Assembly: GCF_003852525.1 (NCBI RefSeq)
Contig: NZ_QAJL01000004.1
Coordinates: 872,459 to 936,458 of the forward strand
Direction: 5' to 3'
From: Pedobacter sp. KBW06
Lineage (GTDB): Bacteria > Bacteroidota > Bacteroidia > Sphingobacteriales > Sphingobacteriaceae
Length of the DNA: 64,000 nt
Part shown: positions 52,449 through 60,278 of the stretch, one piece after another
How the letters are laid out: every line of letters begins with the position of its first letter
Numbering within the stretch: position 1 is the stretch's first letter
Made by a program: the position numbers and the translations under genes
The notes under the pieces: generated by a model
The model's input: the letters and a program-made list of their open reading frames with translations, nothing else
The model's database searches: none
Told to the model about the DNA's origin: nothing

Positions 52449-53912
52449 ATGGAATATATCCTGGGAATAGATATTGGGACAGGCAGTACGAAGGCAGTTG
52501 TACTTAATCTGAATTATGAACCTTTAGATTCTTTCCAGGAGTATTATTCGACTTATTCGTCCCTCCCAGGGTATAGTGAACAGGATCCAGAAGACATTTG
52601 GACTGCTTTTAAAGCCTGCATTACAGAGATGACCAATAGATGCGGAGGAATACCGGTTGCAATCGGATTGAGCAGTGCAATGCACAGTTTAATCAGTGTA
52701 GATGAAGATGGCATTGCTCTCGCACCGATGATGACCTGGGCGGACTCGCGGAGCTCCGAAATAGCGACCAGGATCAGAACCTCTGAACAAGGAATGATCA
52801 TTTATAAGAAAACGGGAACGCCAATCCATGCCATGTCGCCACTCTGCAAGATCATCTGGCTGTATGAACATCAGCGGGAACTGTTTGATCGGACTTACAA
52901 ATTTATTTCCATTAAGGAGTACATCTGGTATCGCTTATTTAAAGAATTTAAAATTGACCATTCGATTGCCTCCTGTACCGGTTTATTCGATGTGGAATAT
53001 TTAAGCTGGAACGAAGATGCCTTGCTGATGGCAAAGATTACGACGGATCGTTTGTCTGCGCCGGTCAGTACGAGCTATAATATGAAGGATGCCTCGGGAG
53101 TAATATTTGTTATCGGTGCAAGTGACGGGTGTTTGGCAAACCTTGGAACTGAGGCGATAGAACCAGGTGTTTCAGCACTTACAATAGGAACGAGTGGTGC
53201 GGTTCGGATCGCGAGCACAAAACCAATCTTTAACGAGAGGGCTATGACCTTCAGCTATCTCTTAGATGAAGATACCTATATTTGCGGAGGCCCGGTGAAC
53301 AATGGCGGAATAGCGCTTCAATGGTTCCTTAAAAGTACGTTGGGTAAGGACGAATTATCTACTGCCGACTATACTTTGTTTTTTGAAAAAGTAAAGGCTG
53401 CAACAGCAGGGAGTAAGGGCCTGATCTTTCTGCCTTATCTGACCGGAGAGCGTGCCCCAATATGGGATTCCGAAAGTTGTGGGACCTTTTTTGGTCTTCG
53501 GCTTCATCATCGGCAGGAGCAATTTTCAAGGGCTGTTTTGGAGGGGATTTGTTATGCCCTTAATGAAGTTCTCCTGGCAGTAGAGCAATATTCAGAAGAG
53601 ATTAAACAAATCAATGTGAGTGGTGGATTTGTTCATTCCAGGATCTGGATGGAAATATTGGCAGATATCACAGGAAAAGAAATTGTACTGTTGCAAACAG
53701 AAGACGCCTCCGCTCTTGGCGCTGCATACCTGGCCATAAGGGCAATTGGATTATCTCAAGTGTACCCATTCTCTGTAAGAGAGAAACAAAGAATTACCCC
53801 AAACCCAGAGAATCATGCGCTGTATAAAAAGATATTCATGATCTATCAGCAATTGTATCCAAATCTTAAAGGCAGCATGCATGAACTCGATGGCCTGAAT
53901 ATTGGTGATTAA
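52449..53912 (+). CDS. gntK: FGGY-family carbohydrate kinase, gluconokinase-like
   Basis: The 487-residue kinase has the two actin-like FGGY domains: N-terminal LGIDIGTGSTKAVVLN (phosphate-1 loop), GLSSAMHSLISVDEDG with TWADSRS, then TGTPIHAMSPLCKIIWLYEH, which is characteristic of FGGY gluconokinases; C-terminal ALTIGTSGAVRIAS, FLPYLTGERAPIWD and INVSGGFVHSRIWMEILADI. It should phosphorylate gluconate to 6-phosphogluconate using ATP, although xylulose or another sugar cannot be excluded. The gene is alone, between two terminator or regulatory regions, without a permease or dehydrogenase nearby. Confidence 0.88.
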   Translation: MEYILGIDIGTGSTKAVVLNLNYEPLDSFQEYYSTYSSLPGYSEQDPEDIWTAFKACITEMTNRCGGIPVAIGLSSAMHSLISVDEDGIALAPMMTWADSRSSEIATRIRTSEQGMIIYKKTGTPIHAMSPLCKIIWLYEHQRELFDRTYKFISIKEYIWYRLFKEFKIDHSIASCTGLFDVEYLSWNEDALLMAKITTDRLSAPVSTSYNMKDASGVIFVIGASDGCLANLGTEAIEPGVSALTIGTSGAVRIASTKPIFNERAMTFSYLLDEDTYICGGPVNNGGIALQWFLKSTLGKDELSTADYTLFFEKVKAATAGSKGLIFLPYLTGERAPIWDSESCGTFFGLRLHHRQEQFSRAVLEGICYALNEVLLAVEQYSEEIKQINVSGGFVHSRIWMEILADITGKEIVLLQTEDASALGAAYLAIRAIGLSQVYPFSVREKQRITPNPENHALYKKIFMIYQQLYPNLKGSMHELDGLNIGD

Positions 53913-54144
53913 AAATTCATTTTTCTATATACTTTTTTTCCTGACGACAAGAACCACTTATTAGTTTTGCGAGGCCAATTCTGGTTGCGCTTCTATAGGC
54001 TTTTTGATCCCCTTACAGAGGCAGGCATCATCGTACTACGGTATGTGGCTGGAAATAGTCAAGATTTACGAAATCCGTTTCATTATGATACCAAGCTATT
54101 CAGAATGGTAAAATCGCATTAGATGTTGTTTTATTTAAAATAGT
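53913..54144. other. Intergenic stretch without a recognised gene
   Basis: A frame without a start codon runs from about 53913 to 54122 (visible fragment RGQFWLRFYRLFDPLTEAG). It matches nothing I know and could be a decayed gene or chance. Confidence 0.3.
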
Positions 54145-54184
54145 TCTAAATAGGAATAGGGGGAAATCCTGAGTTATGATAATT
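54145..54184 (+). promoter_or_regulatory. Shared ECF-type promoter element, copy A
   Basis: TCTAAATA, 3 bases, ATAGGGG (54156-54162), 14 bases, TGATAAT (54177-54183). It has the same internal spacing as copies B and C. An ATG lies at the same distance (54207) as in the other copies, but here it opens only ATG-GCT-TAA. The next real gene is the outer-membrane barrel at 54573. Confidence 0.6.
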
Positions 54185-54242
54185 CTATAGAGTAAGAGCA
54201 CATTAAATGGCTTAAACTAAGAGAAAGGAATAAAAGCAAATG

Positions 54243-54324
54243 GTATAATTATACTCCCCCCTTAATACTATAAAATAGAACCTGGCAGTTTGTATCTGTC
54301 AGGTTTACCTCAACTAAATGAGGT
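54243..54324 (+). ncRNA. Structured leader or small RNA candidate
   Basis: Downstream of promoter element copy A are a 12-bp palindrome (GTATAATTATAC, 54243-54254), a 10-bp hairpin (AACCTGGCAG 54279-54288 with CTGTCAGGTT 54296-54305, one G-U) and a second hairpin (ACCTCA/TGAGGT, 54307-54324) followed by TTATTTCT. This could be a folded 5' leader of the barrel gene or a short separate RNA. No known riboswitch is recognised. Confidence 0.35.
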
Positions 54325-54572
54325 TTATTTCTAAATAGATTATCACTTAAAAGCAATGAAAATTAAATCACTTTTTGTTACTGGAATCCTCTGTGCCTAT
54401 ATATTTCGTCCATGTCGTTTAAAAAGATAACTGTATGCCTGAAGCTTCTCAATTGCGATTTGCACAGCGTATTGGGTTTTTGTCTCTTGCTGCCGGAAAG
54501 CCCGAAGGGTAACACCGCAAAAAGAAAAGTAAAAATAATATCGCAACCCTAATTTTAAATGATCCTCAATAT

Positions 54573-57008
54573 ATGAAAGCAGTACTGTCCTTTTTATGTT
54601 TGTTTATTTGTGCGCTGTATGTTCATGCTCAGCCTCACCGTATTACCGGCCGGCTGGTAGATGAAAAAGAGAAGCCTGTTGGCTATGCCGGCATTTATCT
54701 TTTTAAATCTCCGGATTCACTAAAGGTGACCACGGCAATGACTGATTCCATGGGCTATTTTCACCTGAACGGAGTTCCCAAAGGAAGCTATAAAGTTAAG
54801 ATCAATTACATTGGATATTTGAGTTATACCAGCCATGTATTAGACCTAAGCGGACCGCATCAGGTTCTTTCCTTAGGGAATATTAAGTTGCTGGAAGACA
54901 GTCGTCTGCTTCATACGGTAGAAATTGCTGCTTCCAGGCCATTGCTCGAGCAGCGACTGGACAGAATGGTGATGAACGTCGAAAACAGTGTCCTTAGCCA
55001 GGGAAGTACGGCTTTGGAATTGTTATCAAAGGCACCTGGTGTAACGATTGATGACAATGGGGAAATTAGTTTGAAGGGCAGAGCGGGAACTACGGTTATG
55101 ATCAATGGAAAGCTGACTTATTTATCAGGCAGCCAGTTGGCAAATCTGCTTCGTGGAACAGCATCCAATACCGTGTCCAGAATAGAAATTATGGCAAATC
55201 CTTCAGCGCGCTATGATGCAGCAGGTAAGGGAGGAATTATTAATATCCTGCTTAAGAAAAATGTAAAAACAGGATTGAATGGAAATGTTTCGGTTAACGG
55301 CGGAGCCGGAAGAGGGGCCCGCCTTGGTGGAGGGACAGATCTCAATTACCGAACAGAGAAAATCAATATCTTTGGTAATTACAATTACTTTTTCCAGAAT
55401 TTAAAAGGAAATACCAATACCGACCGCACGTTTTTTGCGGAGCAGTCTGCCATACAGACGCCTTCGCGAATTTCCCGGCAGGAAACGATCGAAACGGCAA
55501 AATTACGGTCCCAGAATTTTCGCGCTGGCCTGGATGTGTTTCTCAATGAGAAAAATACCCTGGGCTTTCTGATCAATGGTGGGGTAGGAAAATATCCTTC
55601 TCTTCAAAAGACAAAAAACATTTTATACAATGGGATCGGGAATGAACAGTTATGGGATACCAGGACACTGACCGAAGGAAAAGAAAGATGGGAAGACATG
55701 CTTTACAATGTGAATTATCTGCATCGTTTTGATGATAAGGGACACGAACTTACGCTGGATATGGATTACGTGAGCCATTTCTCTAAAATGGATCAGCAAT
55801 TGGATACACGGTACATGGATCCGTCAGGAGTAACACTACGGACACCAGGTTCCCGTCGTGGAGATCTTCCTTCCAACAATGACATTTATGTAGCTAAACT
55901 GGATTACACTTTGCCACTGGGAAGCTCGGGAAAGCTGGAAAGTGGCTGGAAAGCTAGTTCCGTGCACACGGAGAATAACCTGAAATATGATACCTTGAAG
56001 AATGAAATTTATCTGCCGGATGCGGGTACCAGCAACCATTTTAAGTACAAAGAGCAAATCCAGGCAGGCTATGTTAACCTGAAATATGCTTTTGGAAAAT
56101 TCAGCTTTCAGGTAGGCCTGAGAGGTGAGTATACTTTCACCCGTGGACATCAGATGACCACGGATTCTTTAGTCACGCGGGAATATTTTAAAATGTTTCC
56201 CAGCGTCTTCCTGAATCAGGAACTTGGTGAAAACCATAAATTACAAATCGGTTACAGTAAGAGGATTGAACGTCCAAGTTATTGGGACCTGAATCCTTTC
56301 CGGATATATGTTGACCCTTTCAGCTATCAGGAAGGAAATCCTTATCTGCAGCCGGCGATTGTGAACTCCTTTGAGCTGGGATATAGCTTTAAGTCGAAAT
56401 ACCATGCAAACCTGACTTATAGTCGGAGTAATGATGTGATCAGTAATATTGTAGGTGGTTCGGGAGCACAGAATATGACCTTTTTGAAACCCGAAAATCT
56501 GGCCACTTTTGTTAACTATGGATTGAGCATTACCGGTTCAACCGATTTTACCGCCTGGTGGACAGGAACGCAGTTTGCCAATCTGTTTCGCAATGAATTT
56601 ACAGTAAATGATAAGGGGTCAGAAACGGCTTTGAAAGGAAACACGCTCACCTTTGATTCACAAAACTCTTTTAAAATAGGGCAGGGTTGGAAAGCCGAAC
56701 TTAATGGTTTGTATCGTTCTAAAGAGCTATCCGGTGTTTTCAGTACCAGGGGTTATTATATGGTTTCTGCAGGGGCGAAAAAGGAATTGATGCAGGGGAA
56801 GGCAAGTCTCAATCTAATGGTTAATGATATTTTTAAGAGCGCTCAATATAAGCAATCTGCCAATTACGGAGGAATTAAGACTTACAGCTATGAACGTCCC
56901 GATAGCCGATCGGTAATTCTTTCCTTCTCTTATCGTTTTGGATCAGGTCCTGCTGCCGGCAAAGCACGCAGTACGGGAAGCCAGGAACTTAAGAACAGAA
57001 TAAAATAA
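54573..57008 (+). CDS. Outer-membrane beta-barrel protein (OMP_b-brl_3 type)
   Basis: The 811-residue protein has a signal peptide (MKAVLSFLCLFICALYVHA-Q), a CarboxypepD_reg domain (~22-105: RITGRLVDEKEKPVGYAGIY), a plug-like segment (~115-220: LEQRLDRMVMNVENSVLSQG, LLSKAPGVTIDDNGEISLKG, SRIEIMANPSARYDAAGKGG) and a barrel ending SRSVILSFSYRFG, with a short basic tail. This matches the OMP_b-brl_3 TonB-receptor-like family. It has no TonB-box of SusC type, no SusD partner and no STN signalling domain. Its location beside the ECF sigma genes and 390 bases behind promoter element copy A suggests that the sigma factor controls it. Its ligand is unknown. Confidence 0.9.
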   Translation: MKAVLSFLCLFICALYVHAQPHRITGRLVDEKEKPVGYAGIYLFKSPDSLKVTTAMTDSMGYFHLNGVPKGSYKVKINYIGYLSYTSHVLDLSGPHQVLSLGNIKLLEDSRLLHTVEIAASRPLLEQRLDRMVMNVENSVLSQGSTALELLSKAPGVTIDDNGEISLKGRAGTTVMINGKLTYLSGSQLANLLRGTASNTVSRIEIMANPSARYDAAGKGGIINILLKKNVKTGLNGNVSVNGGAGRGARLGGGTDLNYRTEKINIFGNYNYFFQNLKGNTNTDRTFFAEQSAIQTPSRISRQETIETAKLRSQNFRAGLDVFLNEKNTLGFLINGGVGKYPSLQKTKNILYNGIGNEQLWDTRTLTEGKERWEDMLYNVNYLHRFDDKGHELTLDMDYVSHFSKMDQQLDTRYMDPSGVTLRTPGSRRGDLPSNNDIYVAKLDYTLPLGSSGKLESGWKASSVHTENNLKYDTLKNEIYLPDAGTSNHFKYKEQIQAGYVNLKYAFGKFSFQVGLRGEYTFTRGHQMTTDSLVTREYFKMFPSVFLNQELGENHKLQIGYSKRIERPSYWDLNPFRIYVDPFSYQEGNPYLQPAIVNSFELGYSFKSKYHANLTYSRSNDVISNIVGGSGAQNMTFLKPENLATFVNYGLSITGSTDFTAWWTGTQFANLFRNEFTVNDKGSETALKGNTLTFDSQNSFKIGQGWKAELNGLYRSKELSGVFSTRGYYMVSAGAKKELMQGKASLNLMVNDIFKSAQYKQSANYGGIKTYSYERPDSRSVILSFSYRFGSGPAAGKARSTGSQELKNRIK

Positions 57009-57022
57009 AATGGCAGGGGGGG

Positions 57023-57352
57023 CTAGTTGATGAAAGAGTAACAGTGTTTCTTCTCGCCCTCCAGTCTTTGCTTCTCCAGGAGGCCACAACGATGAAATCT
57101 GTTCAAACAAAGTTGTACTGTAGCGATACTGATTTTTACACCCTCTCTTTTAAGGGTCATCCAAAGTTCTTCGGTATTGATAACCACCTGTTCAGTATAC
57201 AGAAACTCAAGTAATAAGCGATCAAATGGAGTCAGATAGGATCCTTTCGCATTTTCCGCTCTTAAAAGTACCTCTGCTAATTTATCGGTATTGCAGTCAT
57301 TCTGATCAACAGTTATCTCTTCTTCCGGTAAATTTAATTGTTCATTCTTCAT
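57023..57352 (-). CDS. Fur-like winged-helix protein lacking the metal/dimer domain
   Basis: I use the ATG at 57352 (MKNEQLNLPEEE), which is exactly 22 bases after promoter element copy B; a TTG two codons upstream is also open. The 109-residue protein has an acidic N-terminus and then a winged-helix domain resembling the DNA-binding part of Fur-family repressors: LLLEFLYTEQVVINTEELWM, TLKREGVKISIATVQLCLNR, FHRCGLLEKQRLEG. In Fur the matching stretch reads like VSLATVYRTL. The protein stops where Fur's metal-binding dimerisation domain would begin, so metal sensing is unlikely. It may be a small regulator of the sigma locus. It is convergent with the barrel gene, 14 bases away. Confidence 0.65.
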   Translation of the reverse strand: MKNEQLNLPEEEITVDQNDCNTDKLAEVLLRAENAKGSYLTPFDRLLLEFLYTEQVVINTEELWMTLKREGVKISIATVQLCLNRFHRCGLLEKQRLEGEKKHCYSFIN

Positions 57353-57374
57353 ATTCAATCCAGCTCTTATATAC

Positions 57375-57413
57375 TATTATCATGAGCGGTGTTTTTCCCC
57401 TATGTTATTTAGA
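57375..57413 (-). promoter_or_regulatory. Shared ECF-type promoter element, copy B
   Basis: On the minus strand: TCTAAATA, 2 bases, ATAGGGG, 14 bases, TGATAATA, then 22 bases to the ATG of the winged-helix gene. Internal spacing and distance to ATG are the same as in copy C. Confidence 0.65.
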
Positions 57414-57542
57414 ATAAATTTAAATAATTGACCATAATGAAAACGAATGCTCAAATGTATACCGTTGTGTATCATGAGCAGGCAGAATGGCACTCTTGTC
57501 AGATCGTTTCAGGAAATAATATGCTTAGGTTTAATAAGTTGC

Positions 57543-58202
57543 TTAAAGCAGGTCGAAATCGTTTTTGAGGTTCATGACCAGGGCCGGAGGCATGTCCATA
57601 AGTACATGGTTTTCTATGACCAGAAGTTTGTCCTTTTTGAGGGGATAATAGGCAAGAAGGTATTTCTGTCCTTTTTTCAGGCAGATCTTTTTGCTGATTT
57701 GCTGCCCGTCGGATGTGGTATATTGTACTTCGGTATATTTATCCTGAGCAGAAGTGTTGCTGAGCATCATGTTACCTGAAAGCTGGATATTGATGTCGTT
57801 ATCTATTTGACTTTGCATTCTTACTTTGCTGTTTGATCCGAGTTTCATCAACAGGCCCTCGAATTCTTTTTCTAAGAAAGGTTGGGAACTGTCGGATTGA
57901 AAGACCATTTGCTGACTGGATTGAAGCGTTTGCTTTTGGGAGAAAACAAGGAGCGCGCTGATCAGGATTAAGCTCGCCGCAACAGAACCCCATAGCGTGT
58001 ATATTTTGTATTTTCGGAAACGATCCTGTTTTTGATTTTCGCCCTGGATTTGTAACCAAATGCGGGAGTCAGAACCCTCTTCAATACCAATTTCGGGAAG
58101 GTCATCATCTTCGTCCGCACCCTCAAGCCACTGCTGATAAGCTATCCACTCTTCTTTCGAAGCGTCGCCTGATAAGCATTTTTTTAGTGTTTCCGGGTTC
58201 AT
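57543..58202 (-). CDS. FecR-like anti-sigma factor
   Basis: The 219-residue protein starts with a cytoplasmic sigma-binding region of Bacteroidota type (MNPETLKKCLSGDASKEEWI, AYQQWLEGADEDDDLPEI), has one transmembrane helix (~75-95: GSVAASLILISALLVFSQ) and a short periplasmic part of beta strands (NDINIQLSGNMMLSNTSAQD, YTEVQYTTSDGQQISKKICL). It is shorter than typical FecR proteins (~300-400 residues) and has only a partial FecR domain. It should hold the neighbouring sigma factor at the membrane until a signal arrives. It lies 64 bases after the sigma gene and has its own predicted promoter (copy C). Confidence 0.8.
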   Translation of the reverse strand: MNPETLKKCLSGDASKEEWIAYQQWLEGADEDDDLPEIGIEEGSDSRIWLQIQGENQKQDRFRKYKIYTLWGSVAASLILISALLVFSQKQTLQSSQQMVFQSDSSQPFLEKEFEGLLMKLGSNSKVRMQSQIDNDINIQLSGNMMLSNTSAQDKYTEVQYTTSDGQQISKKICLKKGQKYLLAYYPLKKDKLLVIENHVLMDMPPALVMNLKNDFDLL

Positions 58203-58224
58203 AATTATGGGATTGTTATTATAG

Positions 58225-58262
58225 TATTATCACGACAAGGGCTTGTCCCCTATGTATTTAGA
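58225..58262 (-). promoter_or_regulatory. Shared ECF-type promoter element, copy C
   Basis: On the minus strand: TCTAAATA, 1 base, ATAGGGG, 14 bases, TGATAATA, then 22 bases to the ATG of the anti-sigma gene. A palindrome GACAAGCCCTTGTC lies in the spacer of this copy only. Confidence 0.65.
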
Positions 58263-58266
58263 TCAT

Positions 58267-58818
58267 TTAACTGATAGGATATTGTTCAAGTCCCTTTCGT
58301 ATAAATTTTAAGGCTTTAGTCAGTTGATTTTCCACTGTTTTCTCAGAAATCAAGAGATTTAATGCAATTTCCCGATTGTTGAGTCCTTCATTACGGCTGA
58401 GTTCATAAACGGCTTTGCAGCGCTGAGGAAGCAGGTTAACCAGCTTGTCAATTTCGGCTCTCAAAAAAGTATATAATATTTGTTCTTCTGTATGGGAGTC
58501 GGAATTGTTCTGTCTGCTTAGTAATTCATCCATTTTCTTAGTCTTTCGGATTTCATCACTATAGCTTCTTGCAATCCGGAAACGAACCGCGCGGACGAGG
58601 TAGTTTTCTACCGTTTCCTCTTCCAATAGAATCTTATCTTTTCGCTGCCAGATAGAGGTGAAAACTTCCTGAACAAGTCCTTCAGCACGGTAAACATCCC
58701 CTATGTATTTATAGGCCAATTGATATAATTTCTTCCAATAGGTTTGGTAAAGATGAAAGAATGAGGTTTCATCAATTTTGATCTGTCCTTTTGAAGGAGA
58801 TGTAGGTTGTCCTGACAC
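58267..58818 (-). CDS. ECF RNA polymerase sigma factor (sigma-70 family)
   Basis: The 183-residue protein has sigma region 2 (~25-95: YWKKLYQLAYKYIGDVYRAE, GLVQEVFTSIWQRKDKILLE) and region 4 (~125-180: LLPQRCKAVYELSRNEGLNN, REIALNLLISEKTVENQLTK, ALKFIRKGL), with no region 3, as in ECF factors of the Bacteroidota-expanded type. It should direct RNA polymerase to a small regulon when the neighbouring anti-sigma factor releases it. Its own upstream region has a housekeeping TAnnTTTG promoter, whereas the anti-sigma and winged-helix genes share a different element that is probably its target. Confidence 0.92.
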   Translation of the reverse strand: MSGQPTSPSKGQIKIDETSFFHLYQTYWKKLYQLAYKYIGDVYRAEGLVQEVFTSIWQRKDKILLEEETVENYLVRAVRFRIARSYSDEIRKTKKMDELLSRQNNSDSHTEEQILYTFLRAEIDKLVNLLPQRCKAVYELSRNEGLNNREIALNLLISEKTVENQLTKALKFIRKGLEQYPIS

Positions 58819-58838
58819 GATTTAAGTTGATTAAGCGG

Positions 58839-58867
58839 CAAAGTTAACATAATTTAGAATGATTAAA
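58839..58867 (-). promoter_or_regulatory. Predicted housekeeping promoter of the ECF sigma gene
   Basis: On the minus strand TTTA (58864-58867, one mismatch to TTTG), a 17-base spacer and TAACTTTG (58839-58846, exact TAnnTTTG). It lies about 20 bases from the ATG. Confidence 0.5.
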
Positions 58868-58903
58868 AATTAGACAGAAAAGAATTGAAGGTAATGCCGC
58901 TCT

Positions 58904-58930
58904 GATATCGATCATTTTGTTCGATATCGA
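58904..58930. promoter_or_regulatory. Inverted repeat in the sigma/efflux intergenic region
   Basis: GATATCGA (58904-58911) and TCGATATC (58921-58928) form perfect 8-bp arms around nine bases, and GATATCGA recurs at 58923-58930. On the plus strand TTTTTTATTTT follows. It could be an operator for the divergent sigma and efflux genes or a weak terminator. Confidence 0.45.
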
Positions 58931-59023
58931 CCGTTTTTTATTTTCATTAAATCTATAACATTTTGATTATTAGGTTTTTGTGTGTGGCACATCCTTTGGA
59001 TACCCTTTGCTAAAATATAAGCA

Positions 59024-60271
59024 ATGGACAAAAATATCGAACAGCAGGTGTTATCAGGCAAGAAGAGGAAAACAATGCGCTATCTACTTTTGGGAGCGAT
59101 GCTGCTGGGCGCTGTTATTTTTGTTATACGCTATAGTTTGGGATCTACCCTCCGTCAGTCGGAAATTACGACAGCAATTGTTAGCCGGGGTGATATTGAA
59201 AATACCATCAATGCTTCCGGGGAAGTCCTGCCGGAATTTGAAGAAGTAATCAGCAGTCCTATCGCTGCATCTGTTCAAAAAGTCTTGTTAGATGCCGGGA
59301 GCAGGATAGCAGCAGGCCAGTCCATCCTCATGCTGGATAAATCTGCTGCTCAAATGGAGTATGAGAAATTGAAGTTCCAGCTGGAATCGAAACAAAATGA
59401 CATCCGCAAAATAAAACTGGACCTGGATAAGAGTTTCTACGACATCAAATCGAATAATAACATCAAGCAATTGCGAATCAATAGTCTGAAAGCATCAGTA
59501 GAAAATGCGAAGAGATTGTTAAAGGCCGGGGGTGGTACACGTGAAGATGTAGAGCAGGCTGAGTTAAATCTTAAGGTTGCGCAGTTGGAAAAACAACAAT
59601 TGGAAAATGAGATCAGCAGTAAGCAGCAAAGCATGCGCCTGCAGATGAAAGAGGTAGAATTGGCGGCGAGTATCCAGCAAAATGACCTGGACGTGCTCAG
59701 TCGAAAACTAAAGCAGGCAAATATTCAGGCCAGCCGGAATGGGGTGGTGACCTGGGTGAATAAAAATATTGGAGCTGCAGTTCAGCCGGGGGAAGTGTTG
59801 GCCAGGATTGCGGACCTTTCAGGTTTTAAAGTAAAAGGAACAATTTCCGATAATAATATTGATTTGTTGAAGAGTGGTATGACTGCAATTATTCGAATCG
59901 GAGAAACTCAGGTCAGGGGAAAAGTGGTGAACATCTATCCATCGGTTCAGAATGCAACAGTATCATTCGATATTAAACCGGATAGCAGCAATAACAAGTT
60001 GTTCCGTCCAAACCTGAAAGCAGACGTGTTTTTAGTAACTGATCAGCATCAACAGGTATTAAGGGTTAACAATGGCCCTGCTTTTCAAGGAACACCGTCA
60101 CAGTATATTTATGTTTTGAAGGATGGAGTCGCCAGTCGGAAATTGGTGCAGATCGGCTTAAGTAATTTTGATTATGTGGAGTTGAAAGACCAGTTGAAAG
60201 AGGGGGATGTGATCATTACCTCAGATCTGAAAGAATTTAAGAATAGCAGTCAGATTAATATTAAAAAATAA
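59024..60271 (+). CDS. Periplasmic adaptor of tripartite efflux (HlyD/MacA-like)
   Basis: The 415-residue protein has one N-terminal membrane anchor (~20-40: MRYLLLGAMLLGAVIFVIRY), a first lipoyl half (~65-105: VLPEFEEVISSPIAASVQKV, LLDAGSRIAAGQSILMLDKS), a long coiled-coil hairpin (~110-235), the second lipoyl half (ASRNGVVTWVNKNIGAAVQPG) and beta-barrel and membrane-proximal domains. This is the order of MacA/HlyD-type adaptors that link an inner-membrane transporter to TolC. It is the first gene of an operon of at least five genes with gaps of 7-13 bases, divergent from the ECF sigma gene. Confidence 0.9.
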   Translation: MDKNIEQQVLSGKKRKTMRYLLLGAMLLGAVIFVIRYSLGSTLRQSEITTAIVSRGDIENTINASGEVLPEFEEVISSPIAASVQKVLLDAGSRIAAGQSILMLDKSAAQMEYEKLKFQLESKQNDIRKIKLDLDKSFYDIKSNNNIKQLRINSLKASVENAKRLLKAGGGTREDVEQAELNLKVAQLEKQQLENEISSKQQSMRLQMKEVELAASIQQNDLDVLSRKLKQANIQASRNGVVTWVNKNIGAAVQPGEVLARIADLSGFKVKGTISDNNIDLLKSGMTAIIRIGETQVRGKVVNIYPSVQNATVSFDIKPDSSNNKLFRPNLKADVFLVTDQHQQVLRVNNGPAFQGTPSQYIYVLKDGVASRKLVQIGLSNFDYVELKDQLKEGDVIITSDLKEFKNSSQINIKK

Positions 60272-60278
60272 GAGAAGG

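Noticed and set aside
53913..54122. Frame without start codon (RGQFWLRFYRLFDPLTEAG)
   Set aside because: There is no early start codon and no recognised family; a pseudogene cannot be told from chance.
54358..54432. Short frame MKIKSLFVTGILCAYIFRP... resembling a signal peptide
   Set aside because: It stops after 24 codons and has no continuation in other frames; it may be a relic but cannot be supported as a gene.
58694..58713. A CCCCTATGTATTTA sequence inside the sigma gene resembling half of the shared promoter element
   Set aside because: It lies in the coding sequence (residues YKYIGDVYR) and lacks TGATAAT at the required distance, so it is most likely chance.
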